A stretch of DNA of 64,000 nucleotides, taken from contig NZ_JAGINQ010000010.1 in NCBI RefSeq assembly GCF_017876165.1, positions 124,001-188,000 of the forward strand. Direction: 5' to 3'. Both the position numbers and the translations under genes were made by a program. The stretch comes from Azospirillum soli (GTDB lineage Bacteria; Pseudomonadota; Alphaproteobacteria; Azospirillales; Azospirillaceae). Of this stretch, positions 36,866 through 46,070 are shown one piece after another; positions within the stretch are counted from its first letter, which is position 1, and every line of letters starts with the position of its first letter. The notes below the pieces were generated by a model. The model was not told the origin of the DNA. It searched no databases and saw only the letters and a list, made by a program, of their open reading frames with translations.

Positions 36866-39811
36866 ATGAAGCTGGATACACGCCTTTCCACGCTTGCCGC
36901 CGTTGCCGCGTTGCCAGTCGTACTGTTTGCAGCAGTGCTGCTGTTTCTCTACGGGAACGAGCGACGGACGGTGGTGGAACAGGCGCTGCACGCCAAGGCC
37001 AGCGGCGCTGTGTCCGCGGTGGAACGGCAGATCGCCAACGAATTCGGCGTGCTGAACGCCCTGGCGACCTCGGAGGCGCTCGACAAACCCGACCTGACCG
37101 CCTTTCGAATCCAGGCCCAGCGCGTGCTGGACACCCAGCCGACATGGGGCGCCATCGTGCTGAACCAGCGCGATCGGCAACTCATGAACACCCGGATCCC
37201 TCACGGCGAACCGCTGCCGATGACCATCGAGGCGGAAAGCCTGGACCGCGTCCTGACCACCGGCCGCCCGCAGGTGAGCGACATCCTGCGCATGCCGGAG
37301 TGGAGCCCGGTGCCTTTCCTGCTGGTCCGCGTGCCGGTGATCCGGGATGGCGCCGTGCGTTACGCGCTGACCGCCTACATGCCGGCCTATCCTCTGGCCC
37401 AACTGCTGCGGGAACAGGTGTCGCCCCAGGACTGGCGGATGGGGATTCTCGACCGGAACGGCCGGTTCGTGGCGCGGACCGCCTCGCCGCATGCGCTCGA
37501 CCCGGCAATCGGCGCCCTGCCCCCGCAACGCGTGCGGGACGGTCTTGCCGAAGCGTCCGCCAGAAACGGCATCTTCACGATCCCGGCGTCCAACGGCCGG
37601 CCCGTCACGGGCGCCGCCGTCCATTCCGAACTGACCGGCTGGACGGTGATGGCCGGAAACGACACCGACACGGTCACGTGGGCGACGCACCGCTCGGTCA
37701 TCCTTGCTGGGCTGGGCGGCCTGCTGGCGGTGTGCTGCGCCACCGCCTTGGCCTGGGGACAGATCCGCGCCCACCAGCGCCAGCGTGAGGCGGAGCGCAT
37801 CGTGGCGGAGGTCGAAACCGAACGCGCCGTGACCAACCGGCTGAGTGACATCGCCGCGCATTTTCCGGGAGTGCTCTACCGACGCGTCCTGAAGGACGGC
37901 GTCATCAGCTACCCCTACATCAGCAATTACCGCCACGTGGTGGCGGACGCGACCGGGATCGCGGCCGGCAGCGTCGATGGCGAGGCCTTCGCCCGCGCCA
38001 TCGAGACCCGCATGACCCCGGCCTCCCGCCAAACGTGGAAGGACACCATCGAGCGGTCCGCCCGAACCGGGGAACCCTACGCCGCCGACCTGGAGATCCT
38101 GGCGCCCGACGGCTGCATCCGCACGCTGCGCAGCCTCGCTCAGACGCGCCGGGCCGCCGATGGTTCGGTGATCTGGGACGGGTTGATCCTGGACGTCACC
38201 GAAGCGCTGGAGGCCGAGACCCGGTCGCGCGTCAACGACGAACGCCTGCGGCTGGCGGCGGAGGCCGCGCGCCTCGGCACCTTCGACCTGGACATCACCG
38301 CCAGGAAGCTGACCTGGTCGCCGCGCTGCAAGGCCATGTTCGGACTGCCGCCGGACGCGGAGGTGAACGGCGCCGTCTACCTGTCGCGGGTCCACCCCGA
38401 CGACATCGCCAAGGTCCGCAAGGCGGAGGCCGGCGCCTTCGATCCGGACGGGCCGGGAGAATACAACGTGCGCTTCCGCGCGCTCTGGCCCGACGGCACG
38501 GTCCGCTGGCTGGAGGCGCTGGGCAAGGTGCTGTTCGAGGGCGAGGGAGGCGAAGGACCGAACAGGCGTCACCCCGCCCGCCTGATCGGCACAGTGATGG
38601 ACGTGACCGAGAACCGGCGCGCCGAACGCGCGTTGAAGGATGCGCGGGACCGCGCCGAACAGGCCAATCGGTCGAAGTCCAAGTTCCTGGCCGCCGCCAG
38701 CCACGATCTGCGCCAGCCGCTGCAGTCGGTGTTCCTGTTCACCGAGGCCCTGCAGCCGCACATCCGCGACGCGGGCGGCCGCGAGAAGCTGATGCATCTG
38801 GAACGCGGGCTTGACGCGCTGAAGGGCCTGCTGGACAGCCTGCTGGACGTGTCGAGCCTGGACGCCGGCATCGTCACGCCGGTAATCGAGGACGTGCCCC
38901 TCGCCAGGCTGTTCGAGGAATTGGCGGTCGCCTACACGCCGGTGGCGTCCGGCAAAGGGCTGAGCTTTCACATCGACGCGGATTGCGCCTGCGTCCGCAG
39001 CGACCGGACGCTGCTGGCGCGCATGCTGCGCAACATCATCGAGAACGCCATCCGCTACACCGCCAAGGGCGGCATCCGCATCGCCTGCAAGCGGACCGGC
39101 GACCGCGTGGTGATCGACGTGGCGGACACCGGCATCGGCATCCCCCCGGAGCATCTGGAGCGCATCTGGGAGGAATTCCATCAGGTCGGCAATCCGGAAC
39201 GCGACCGCCAGCAGGGCACCGGCCTTGGGCTGGCCATCGTGCGGCGCATCGCGTCCCTGCTGGATCACCCCGTGTCCGTCCGCTCGGCGCCGGGACGCGG
39301 GTCGGTGTTCAGCATCGATCTGCCGGCCGGCCATACCGCCGCGGCGACGCCGTTCATCGCCGCGCCCGCGCGTGAGCGGCCGGGAACCGGCCAGTTCGCG
39401 GTCGTCGTGGACGACGACGCCATCGTCCTGCTGGGCCTGAAGACGATGTTCGAGGAATGGGGCTACGACGTGCTGGTGGCCGGCTCCACCCAGGACGCCG
39501 TGCAGAAGCTGGAGGGCATGGGGCGGCGGCCGGACGTTCTGGTGGTCGATTACCGGCTGCGCAACGGCCGGGTGGGAACCGAGGCCATCACCGCCATCCG
39601 CCGGATGTTCGACGCCGACATTCCCGGCCTGATCCTGACGGGCGAAACGGCGGAGGACTGCCGCAAGGACGCGGCCCAGCATGGACTGGGGCTCATCCAC
39701 AAGCCGGTTACGCCGCGTCAGCTCGGCCAAGCGCTCCAACGGCACCGGACGAAGACGAACGCGGCGGAGGACGCCGGCCGGGAGGCGGTCTCCCTGCCCC
39801 CCTTGCCGTGA
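36866..39811 (+). CDS. Membrane hybrid histidine kinase (Cache-PAS-PAS-HisKA-HATPase-REC)
   Basis: 981 residues. Transmembrane helix at about 10-30, periplasmic Cache-type sensor at about 35-270 (QPTWGAIVLNQRDRQL, LLVRVPVIRDGAVRYALTAY), second helix at about 279-300. Two PAS domains follow (about 335-455 and 460-585), then HisKA with AAASHDLRQPLQSVFLF (His613), HATPase with NIIENAIRYTAKGG, DTGIGIP and GTGLGLAI, and a receiver with VVVDDD, VVDYRL (Asp895) and the Lys in IHKPVT, which looks intact. The SHDLRQPL box marks a known hybrid-kinase subfamily. No cognate regulator is adjacent. The start lacks a clear ribosome site. Confidence 0.88.
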   Translation: MKLDTRLSTLAAVAALPVVLFAAVLLFLYGNERRTVVEQALHAKASGAVSAVERQIANEFGVLNALATSEALDKPDLTAFRIQAQRVLDTQPTWGAIVLNQRDRQLMNTRIPHGEPLPMTIEAESLDRVLTTGRPQVSDILRMPEWSPVPFLLVRVPVIRDGAVRYALTAYMPAYPLAQLLREQVSPQDWRMGILDRNGRFVARTASPHALDPAIGALPPQRVRDGLAEASARNGIFTIPASNGRPVTGAAVHSELTGWTVMAGNDTDTVTWATHRSVILAGLGGLLAVCCATALAWGQIRAHQRQREAERIVAEVETERAVTNRLSDIAAHFPGVLYRRVLKDGVISYPYISNYRHVVADATGIAAGSVDGEAFARAIETRMTPASRQTWKDTIERSARTGEPYAADLEILAPDGCIRTLRSLAQTRRAADGSVIWDGLILDVTEALEAETRSRVNDERLRLAAEAARLGTFDLDITARKLTWSPRCKAMFGLPPDAEVNGAVYLSRVHPDDIAKVRKAEAGAFDPDGPGEYNVRFRALWPDGTVRWLEALGKVLFEGEGGEGPNRRHPARLIGTVMDVTENRRAERALKDARDRAEQANRSKSKFLAAASHDLRQPLQSVFLFTEALQPHIRDAGGREKLMHLERGLDALKGLLDSLLDVSSLDAGIVTPVIEDVPLARLFEELAVAYTPVASGKGLSFHIDADCACVRSDRTLLARMLRNIIENAIRYTAKGGIRIACKRTGDRVVIDVADTGIGIPPEHLERIWEEFHQVGNPERDRQQGTGLGLAIVRRIASLLDHPVSVRSAPGRGSVFSIDLPAGHTAAATPFIAAPARERPGTGQFAVVVDDDAIVLLGLKTMFEEWGYDVLVAGSTQDAVQKLEGMGRRPDVLVVDYRLRNGRVGTEAITAIRRMFDADIPGLILTGETAEDCRKDAAQHGLGLIHKPVTPRQLGQALQRHRTKTNAAEDAGREAVSLPPLP

Positions 39812-39824
39812 TTCAATCGCGTCC

Positions 39825-40025
39825 TTAGGCGAGCCCTTCGGCGTCGAAACCAGCGTTGGACAGAGCCTTGCGCAGGGCCTCGGCATCCGGGGCGCCGGTC
39901 ACGCGGACGTCCTTCGTCGCGACGTCGATCTGCACATCCTCGACACCGGCGACGGCGCCGAGCGCCTTGCGCACGGACGCGGCGCAGCCGCCGCAGGTCA
40001 TGCCGGGAACCTTGAACGCAACCAT
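39825..40025 (-). CDS. copZ: Copper chaperone CopZ-like HMA protein
   Basis: 66-residue single heavy-metal-associated domain, MVAFKVPGMTCGGCAASVRK, with the CxxC copper site. It would deliver Cu(I) to CopA or buffer it in the cytosol. ATG 40025 is chosen because of the AAGGAG site and because the fold begins there. Its upstream region holds a CueR-type operator almost identical to that of copA, so it is very likely part of the same copper regulon despite lying 4.6 kb away with the aldolase and a kinase between. Confidence 0.92.
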   Translation of the reverse strand: MVAFKVPGMTCGGCAASVRKALGAVAGVEDVQIDVATKDVRVTGAPDAEALRKALSNAGFDAEGLA

Positions 40026-40070
40026 GGTCGATCTCCTTCGTTGAAAGGTGGTCATGCAAGGAGCGTCCGC

Positions 40071-40092
40071 CTTCCAGCGATGGGAAGGTCAA
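40071..40092 (-). promoter_or_regulatory. CueR-type operator upstream of copZ
   Basis: The dyad CTTCC-N7-GGAAG at 40071-40087 and TTGACC (minus strand, 40092-40087) repeat the copA operator nearly base for base. The matching -10 position (40062-40067) reads GACGCT, a poor box, so promoter strength is uncertain. Confidence 0.75.
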
Positions 40093-40163
40093 GCGGGAAA
40101 TTCACGGACCTTCCAGCCCTTCCCGGTGTTGATGCCGGCAGTCTTTCAGGAAGGGGGCGGACG

Positions 40164-40931
40164 ATGCGGTTGGCGGGTGTCGCGGTGCTGCTGGGGGCGA
40201 TGTTTCCGGGGATGGCGCTGGCGCAGGCGCAGGATGCGGAGCACATGAAGCTGTCCACCGGCCTGCCGATCAGCATCGAGGACGCCGCGAAGATCGAAAA
40301 GGGCAGCGTCGATGTGAAGATGCGCGGCTATTACGACCGGCTGAAGGAAAATGGCGGACGCAACCTGTTTACCCTCGATCCGGAATTCGAGGTCGGAGTC
40401 GCCGACGGCTTGGCGCTGAAGCTGTCACCGGCCTACCGCCTGGGCAACGCTGAGGACGCCCAGCAGGGTGACCTGGAACTGAAGGCCGAATACAACATCC
40501 TGGCGCCGACGCAGGGACGACTCGGCCTTTCCATCGAGCCGGTGGTCGCCCTGCCCTACGGGTCCGGCGGCAAGACGACCGAGGCCGGGGCCTCGTTGCG
40601 CGTGACGCAGCCGCTGGGCACGTCCGACACGGCGCCGCGCCTGCATGTGAACCTCGGCTGGCGGCACCTGTTCGACCCGGCCCCGGACGAGCGCGACAAC
40701 CGGTTCCTGAAGGCGGCGGGCGTGAACGTCGCGGTGGCGCCGGTGACGGCGGTGGCCTTCGACGTGGTGCGCGAGGAGTCGAAGGAAGACGGCAAGGCCC
40801 GGAATTTCGTGGAGGCCGGCGTGCGGCACATGCTGGCCGAGAAACTGGCGGTTGGTGCCGGGGTGGGCGTCGGGTTCGGTCCCGATTCGCCGCGCTACCG
40901 GGTGCTGGTCGGGGTGCAGAAGTCGTTCTGA
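40164..40931 (+). CDS. Exported beta-barrel-type protein, possible copper-linked
   Basis: 255 residues with a cleavable signal peptide (MRLAGVAVLLGAMFPGMALA). The rest alternates short amphipathic strands (GLALKLSPAYRLGNAEDAQQ, RLGLSIEPVVALPYGSGG, APRLHVNLGWRHLFDP) and ends in Phe (YRVLVGVQKSF), as outer-membrane barrels do. It resembles the MetA-pathway/transporter-like barrel group only in general terms. It is divergent from copZ with the CueR operator between them, so copper control is possible but unproven. Function unknown. Confidence 0.65.
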   Translation: MRLAGVAVLLGAMFPGMALAQAQDAEHMKLSTGLPISIEDAAKIEKGSVDVKMRGYYDRLKENGGRNLFTLDPEFEVGVADGLALKLSPAYRLGNAEDAQQGDLELKAEYNILAPTQGRLGLSIEPVVALPYGSGGKTTEAGASLRVTQPLGTSDTAPRLHVNLGWRHLFDPAPDERDNRFLKAAGVNVAVAPVTAVAFDVVREESKEDGKARNFVEAGVRHMLAEKLAVGAGVGVGFGPDSPRYRVLVGVQKSF

Positions 40932-40996
40932 CGCGCCCTGAACCTATAACGAAACAGCCTGCAGCGAAACAGCCTGTACCGAAACGCGCACACGAC

Positions 40997-41030
40997 AAAA
41001 CGCGCGCGGGACCTTGCGGCCTCGCGCGCG
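40997..41030 (-). terminator. Intrinsic terminator of rpmB
   Basis: On the minus strand CGCGCGCG pairs with CGCGCGCG around a GC-rich centre and is followed by TTTTG. It lies about 125 bp after the rpmB stop codon. Confidence 0.7.
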
Positions 41031-41154
41031 ACACTCACAACCGGGAGTCGGAGTCGTCCTGGCTTGGGGCTCTATCGCCCGTGGGCGGAAGGCGGACCTT
41101 CCGCCGCAGCAACACCAGACGGTCGGGAGCGCGAAGAGCGCCCCCGGGCCGGGA

Positions 41155-41454
41155 TCAGGCCGCGACGGCCTGCTTGTCCTGCGCCTTGGCGATGCGGCGC
41201 TTCAGGCGGCGCGCATCGTCGCTCAGGACGGCGTCCTTCGCGTCGAGCAGGAAGGCGTCAAGGCCGCCCTTGTGCTCAATCGAACGGATCGCGTTGGTGG
41301 AGAGGCGCAGACGCACCATCTGACCCAGCGCATCGCTCAGCAGCGAGGTTTCCTGCAGGTTCGGCTGGAAACGGCGGCGGGTCTTGTTGTTGGCGTGGCT
41401 GACGTTGTTGCCAAACTGCGTGCCCTTGCCGGTCACGGAGCACCGACGTGCCAT
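41155..41454 (-). CDS. rpmB: 50S ribosomal protein L28
   Basis: 99 residues, [20 protein letters not shown] then [12 protein letters not shown], the L28 signature of the large ribosomal subunit, with the usual alphaproteobacterial C-terminal extension ([17 protein letters not shown]). Ribosome site AAAGGAT. It has its own strong promoter at 41523-41552 and a terminator at 40997-41030, so it is a monocistronic unit. Confidence 0.97.
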   Translation of the reverse strand: MARRCSVTGKGTQFGNNVSHANNKTRRRFQPNLQETSLLSDALGQMVRLRLSTNAIRSIEHKGGLDAFLLDAKDAVLSDDARRLKRRIAKAQDKQAVAA

Positions 41455-41522
41455 CGGACTGATCCTTTATTTTAGCAAATGAAACCCGGTTCCGGGCGTT
41501 ATGCCACCCGAAGAGAGGCGGC

Positions 41523-41552
41523 GTTATAGTCGAACAAGCGCGCGCCCGTCAA
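41523..41552 (-). promoter_or_regulatory. Sigma-70 promoter of rpmB
   Basis: Minus-strand TTGACG (41552-41547) and TATAAC (41528-41523) are separated by 18 bp, about 70 bp before the rpmB start. A small CCCGG-TT-CCGGG hairpin lies in the leader between promoter and gene. Confidence 0.78.
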
Positions 41553-41617
41553 GGAAGGAAGAGACGGGCGCGCGCCGATCGACGGACCCCTGGCTGGAGA
41601 GGCCCGCGATGCCGGTG

Positions 41618-42409
41618 TTACTCGGCCACGGGCGCGGCGGCCTTCGGGGCTTCGGTCTTAACCTCGGGGGCCTTCACCTCGGCCTTCGCTTCGGGGACCT
41701 TCACCTCAGGAGCCTTGGGCGCGGGAGCCGGGGCGGGCTTGGCGGCTTCGACCTTCGGGGCCTCAGCCTTGACCTCGGGAGCCTTCACTTCCGGAGCCTT
41801 GGGAGCGGGCGCCGGAGCGGCGGCGGGCTTCGGAGCCTCGGCCTTGGGGGCGGCCTTGGGCGCCTCGGCCTTCGGAGCGACCTTCTTCGGCGCGGCGGCC
41901 TTCGGGGCCGGCTTCGATTCGACCTTCGCGGGCGCCGGAACCGGAGCGGCGGCCGGGGCCGTCGCCTTCACCTCGGGGGCCTTGGGCACGGCAACCTTGG
42001 GCGCGGGGGCCTTGGGAGCCGGAGCGGGAGCCGGGACCGGGGCGGCCTTCGGAGCGGCCGTCTGGGCGGGGATCGGGGCAAGGACGGCGGAGGCCTGCAC
42101 GGCGCCAACCTCGGCGGCCAGCTTGGAGGACACGTCCAGGAAGGTCTGAACCTGATCGGTGACGCGGGCCTGGGCGACGCTCAGCCACTCGCGCTGGAGG
42201 GCGGTGAGATCGGCGGGGTTGCGGACCTTGCTCAGCTCACCGACGAGGCGGGTGGTCTCGCCGACGCTGGCGGTCACGCCGTCGAACCAGCGACGGTAGC
42301 CGTCCTGCAACACGCCCGCGATGCGGGTCGGCAGAGCGGCGTTGGATTCGGTGTTGTTCTTGGCGAGCGTGCCGAACTGCCCGAGAAGGCCCAACAGATT
42401 GGCGTTCAT
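41618..42409 (-). CDS. Phasin-type granule protein with Lys/Ala/Pro-rich tail
   Basis: 263 residues. Residues about 1-105 are amphipathic and helical (LLGLLGQFGTLAKNNTESNA, WLSVAQARVTDQVQTFLDVS) and fit the phasin family that coats polyhydroxyalkanoate granules. The remaining 150 or so residues are low complexity, with repeated KAPEVK, PAPAPKAP and EAPKAA units. This layout recalls PhaF, whose Lys/Ala/Pro tail binds DNA. Here acidic Glu residues are also frequent, so DNA binding is less certain. ATG 42409 follows AGGAG. No PHA synthase gene is in the window. Confidence 0.75.
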   Translation of the reverse strand: MNANLLGLLGQFGTLAKNNTESNAALPTRIAGVLQDGYRRWFDGVTASVGETTRLVGELSKVRNPADLTALQREWLSVAQARVTDQVQTFLDVSSKLAAEVGAVQASAVLAPIPAQTAAPKAAPVPAPAPAPKAPAPKVAVPKAPEVKATAPAAAPVPAPAKVESKPAPKAAAPKKVAPKAEAPKAAPKAEAPKPAAAPAPAPKAPEVKAPEVKAEAPKVEAAKPAPAPAPKAPEVKVPEAKAEVKAPEVKTEAPKAAAPVAE

Positions 42410-42569
42410 CCCTAAAGTCTCCTGACTGCGAATCGACGCGGAGGCTGAAACGGAAAGGCCAACTCCGGCGAACATTCCGGGAGACTGCGGGCAAAAACCT
42501 TCGCCCAAACGCCAAAAAGGCGCTCCTTTCCCGCCCATTGCACCTTATGCACGGGAATGACGCGTTGCA

Positions 42570-42601
42570 ATAAAAATGTTGCAGCGCAGCAAGAGCGCTG
42601 C
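42570..42601 (-). terminator. Intrinsic terminator of meaB
   Basis: On the minus strand GCAGCGC-TCTTGCT-GCGCTGC is followed by AACATTTTTATT, 12 bp after the meaB stop. Confidence 0.78.
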
Positions 42602-42612
42602 GCGGCCGCGCC

Positions 42613-43608
42613 CTACTCCACCGGGCGCCCCAGGAACTTCTCCAGCAGCGCGCGGGCGGCAGCGGTCGGGGTAATGGCGCCGCCGGTCACCCGCGCTTCC
42701 AGCGTGGCGAGGTCGGCGCGAACGGCCGGATGGGCCTGGAAGGCCTCCACCAGCGTCTCGCGGATCTCGTTCCACAACCAGGCGCGGGCCTGCTCGGACC
42801 GCCGCGTGACGCGAGCGCCGGAGGCCTCCATGGCGGCCTTGTGCTCGCCGATGGTGGTCCAGACCTGATCGATACCGGCCTTGTTGACCGCCGAGCAGCT
42901 GAGCACCGGCACCCGCCAGTCGCCGTGCCGCAGCAGCATCAGCGCGTGCCGGTAGTCGGCCACTGTGTGGCGCGCGGTCGCGGCGAGGTCGCCGTCCGCC
43001 TTGTTGACGACCAGGAGGTCGGCCAGCTCCACAATGCCCTTCTTGATGCCCTGAAGCTCGTCGCCGCCGGCGGGGAGCAGCAGGAGCATGAACAGGTCCA
43101 CCATGTCGGCGACCGCCGTTTCCGACTGGCCGACGCCCACCGTCTCCACGACGATCACGTCGAAGCCGGCGGCCTCGCAGATCAGCATCGCCTCGCGCGT
43201 GCGCCGCGCCACGCCGCCCAGCGTGGAGCCGGCGGGAGACGGGCGGATGAAGGCGTTGGCCTCGCGCGACAGGTCCACCATGCGCGTCTTGTCGCCGAGG
43301 ATGGAACCGCCGGTGCGCTGGGATGTCGGGTCGATGGCCAGAACCGCAACGTTGTGGCCGAGCCCAATGACGTGCAGCCCGAACGCCTCGATGAAGGTGG
43401 ACTTGCCCACGCCCGGGACGCCCGAGATGCCGACGCGCACCGAATTGCCGGTGTGGGGCAGCAGCGCCTCCAGCAACTGGTCGGCCTGTGCACGGTGGTC
43501 GCGGCGGGTCGATTCGATCAGCGTGATGGCGCGGGCGAGCGCGCGGCGGTCCCCACGGCGCACCGCTTCGGCGAGCGCGGCGGGGGTGTGGGCGGAGGAG
43601 GTCGTCAT
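42613..43608 (-). CDS. meaB: Methylmalonyl-CoA mutase-associated GTPase
   Basis: 331-residue G3E-family GTPase (MeaB/ArgK) that loads and protects the B12 cofactor of methylmalonyl-CoA mutase. Walker A is GISGVPGVGKSTFIEAFG; base and switch motifs are LAIDPTSQRTGGSILGDKTR, VETVGVGQSE and LLVVNKADGD. The mutase itself is not in the window. It ends in a clear terminator. The haem oxygenase gene lies 26 bp upstream on the same strand. Confidence 0.95.
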   Translation of the reverse strand: MTTSSAHTPAALAEAVRRGDRRALARAITLIESTRRDHRAQADQLLEALLPHTGNSVRVGISGVPGVGKSTFIEAFGLHVIGLGHNVAVLAIDPTSQRTGGSILGDKTRMVDLSREANAFIRPSPAGSTLGGVARRTREAMLICEAAGFDVIVVETVGVGQSETAVADMVDLFMLLLLPAGGDELQGIKKGIVELADLLVVNKADGDLAATARHTVADYRHALMLLRHGDWRVPVLSCSAVNKAGIDQVWTTIGEHKAAMEASGARVTRRSEQARAWLWNEIRETLVEAFQAHPAVRADLATLEARVTGGAITPTAAARALLEKFLGRPVE

Positions 43609-43634
43609 GGAAGGGAAACTAGCGGGGCGGAGCC

Positions 43635-44189
43635 TTAGGATAAAGCCTCCATGCGACCGTCCAGCCAGCGTTCGAGCGCGGCGAAGAGCGCGACGGCGGT
43701 GGCGCAGGCCTCGTCCCTGGATTCCGGCTTGGCAAGGTCGGTTTCCAACTGGGAGAGGAGCGCCTTCCAGCGGCCGGCCATGTCGATACCGGACGAGGCC
43801 AGAAAGCGCGCGCCGCGGGTGCCGTCAAAGCCGAGGCTTCGCGTGATGTTGGGCAGCATGGCGCGTCCGCCGTGGGCCGAGCCGTCCAGCACGTAACGGG
43901 CGGCAAGGCGCGCGGGGCGGCTGTCCAGCGGCGGAAGGTCGGTGGCGACCGGCTGCGAGTCGGCATCAAGGCCGAGGTCCGCGAGATCGGCGCGCAGCAG
44001 GTCCAGGCGCGCGCCCTCACCCAAGGTTTGCTCGATGGGGGCGTTGAAGCCGTGCAGCGCGACCAGGGCGGCGCGGTATTGGGCCACGGTGATCGCGGGG
44101 CTGGTCAGCGGACGCAGGACCGGAGCCTTGTCCAGCCGGTCGTGGATCACTTGAGTCGCCGCGCGCAGGGCTTGCCGGGCCGGTCCCAT
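43635..44189 (-). CDS. Haem oxygenase-like protein
   Basis: 184 residues, all-helical. The proximal His is in ATQVIHDRLDKAPVLRPL, and the distal helix has RYVLDGSAHGGRAMLP. This matches bacterial biliverdin-forming haem oxygenases of the BphO/HemO kind, used either to release iron from haem or to make the phytochrome chromophore. No bacteriophytochrome or haem-uptake gene is nearby; the neighbours are meaB and the Atm1-type exporter (24 bp upstream). ATG 44189 follows GGAG. Confidence 0.8.
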   Translation of the reverse strand: MGPARQALRAATQVIHDRLDKAPVLRPLTSPAITVAQYRAALVALHGFNAPIEQTLGEGARLDLLRADLADLGLDADSQPVATDLPPLDSRPARLAARYVLDGSAHGGRAMLPNITRSLGFDGTRGARFLASSGIDMAGRWKALLSQLETDLAKPESRDEACATAVALFAALERWLDGRMEALS

Positions 44190-44213
44190 GGGGGCTCCGT
44201 TGGTGTTTGGCGG

Positions 44214-46070
44214 TCAGGTCGGGGCGAGGACTTCGGGGACGGGCTCGGGGCCCTGTGAGGTCTCCTGCTGGCGCGCCCACAGCGCGGCGTAGGCACCGCC
44301 GCGCGACAGCAGGTCGGCGTGGCGGCCCCGCTCAATCACGCGGCCGGCTTCCAGCACGAGAATCTCGTCGGCGTCGATCACCGTGGACAGGCGGTGCGCG
44401 ATGACCAGGGTGGTGCGGCCACGGCTGACCTCGCGCAGGTTGGCTTGGATCTCGCGCTCGGTGTGGGTGTCCAGCGCGCTGGTCGCCTCGTCGAACAGGA
44501 GGATGCCGGGGTTCTTCAGGATGGTGCGGGCGATGGCGACGCGCTGCTTCTCACCACCGGACAGCTTCAGCCCGCGCTCGCCCACCGTGGTCTGGTAGCC
44601 GTCGGGCAGCGCCATCACGAAGTCGTGGATGTGGGCGAGCTTCGCGGCCTGCTCGACCTCCACCGGGGAGGCGCCGGGGCGGCCGTAGGCGATGTTGTAA
44701 TAGACCGTGTCGTTGAACAGCACCGTGTCCTGCGGAACGATGCCGATGGAGGCGCGGAGGCTCGATTGGGTCACGTCGCGCAAATCCTGCCCGTCGATCA
44801 GGATGCGGCCGGCCGACACGTCGTAGAAGCGGAACAGCAGGCGGCTGATGGTCGATTTGCCGGCGCCGGACGGGCCGACGATGGCGACCGTCTTGCCGGC
44901 CGGCACGGTGAAATCCACCCCCTTCAGAATCGGACGGCGCGGGTCGTAGCCGAACTCGACGGTCTCGAACCGGATTTCGCCGCCGGTGACGACGAGCGGC
45001 TTGGCGTCGGAGCTGTCGGCGACCTCCCGGTCCACGGACAGCAGCTTGGTCATCGCCTCGATGTCGGTCATCGACTGCTTGATCTCGCGGTAGACCACGC
45101 CGAAGAAGTTCAGCGGCTGGTAGAGCTGCAACAGGTAGGTGTTGACCAGAACGAAGTCGCCCAGCGTCATCGAACCGTTGGCGATGCCGCGCGCCGCCAT
45201 GCCCATGACGACCGCGAGGCCCAGGGAAATGATCGCCGACTGGCCGATGTTCAGGAACGACAGGCTCTGCTGGCTCTTCACGGCGGCCTGCTCGTAAGAG
45301 CCGAGCGCAGCGTCGTAGCGGCGCGCCTCGTGCTCCTCGTTGCCGAAATATTTGACGGTCTCGTAGTTCAGAAGGCTGTCGATGGCCTTGGTGTTGGCCT
45401 TGCTGTCGGTGTCGTTCATGGCGCGGCGGAACTGGATGCGCCATTCCGACACGAAGAACGTGTAGGCGATGTAGCCGAACACCGTCACGAAGGTCGCCAG
45501 CGCGAACCAGCCGTTGAACATCCGCCACAGGATGACGCAGACCAGCCCGATCTCCACCAGAGTCGGCACAATGGAGAACAGCGTGTAGCGCAGCAGCGAT
45601 TCGATGGCCCGCGTCCCGCGCTCCAGCGAGCGGGTCAGGCCGCCGGTCTGCCGTTCGAGGTGAAAGCGCAGGGACAGGGCGTGCAAATGGCGGAAGACCG
45701 ACAGGGCGACCCGCCGGATCGTGCGTTGCGCCACCTTGGCGAAGACGGCGTCGCGCAGTTCCGCGAAGACCAGCGACATCACGCGCGCCAAGCCGTAGGC
45801 AACGATAAGGCCGAGCGGGATCGCCACTGCCGCCCCGGTTTCCGCCGGGGCCAGCGCGTCCACCGCCTGTTTGTAGAAGATGGGAACGTAGACGTTCGCC
45901 GCCTTGGCCCCGACCAGCAGCAGCATCGCCAGCGCCACGCGGACGCGCATCTCGACCGAATCGCGCGGCCAGAGATACGGCAGGAGCGAGCGCAGGGCCG
46001 CGAACTCGCCCGTGCTGGACGCCGCCTCGGCGTAGTTGGGGACGGGGCTGGCGGATCGGCTGCGGCGCAT
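44214..46070 (-). CDS. Atm1-type ABC exporter
   Basis: 618-residue half-transporter with N-terminal membrane domain (about 40-340) and ATPase domain (about 370-600). Visible: the Atm1-typical SLLNYETVKYFGNEEHEARR in the coupling region, Walker A VGPSGAGKSTISRLLF, signature KLSGGEKQRVAIA, Walker B ILLFDEATSALD and the H-loop VIAHRLST. Relatives export glutathione-linked metals or iron-sulfur precursors from the cytosol. Adjacent genes (haem oxygenase, meaB) fit loosely with metal/cofactor metabolism. Confidence 0.92.
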   Translation of the reverse strand: MRRSRSASPVPNYAEAASSTGEFAALRSLLPYLWPRDSVEMRVRVALAMLLLVGAKAANVYVPIFYKQAVDALAPAETGAAVAIPLGLIVAYGLARVMSLVFAELRDAVFAKVAQRTIRRVALSVFRHLHALSLRFHLERQTGGLTRSLERGTRAIESLLRYTLFSIVPTLVEIGLVCVILWRMFNGWFALATFVTVFGYIAYTFFVSEWRIQFRRAMNDTDSKANTKAIDSLLNYETVKYFGNEEHEARRYDAALGSYEQAAVKSQQSLSFLNIGQSAIISLGLAVVMGMAARGIANGSMTLGDFVLVNTYLLQLYQPLNFFGVVYREIKQSMTDIEAMTKLLSVDREVADSSDAKPLVVTGGEIRFETVEFGYDPRRPILKGVDFTVPAGKTVAIVGPSGAGKSTISRLLFRFYDVSAGRILIDGQDLRDVTQSSLRASIGIVPQDTVLFNDTVYYNIAYGRPGASPVEVEQAAKLAHIHDFVMALPDGYQTTVGERGLKLSGGEKQRVAIARTILKNPGILLFDEATSALDTHTEREIQANLREVSRGRTTLVIAHRLSTVIDADEILVLEAGRVIERGRHADLLSRGGAYAALWARQQETSQGPEPVPEVLAPT

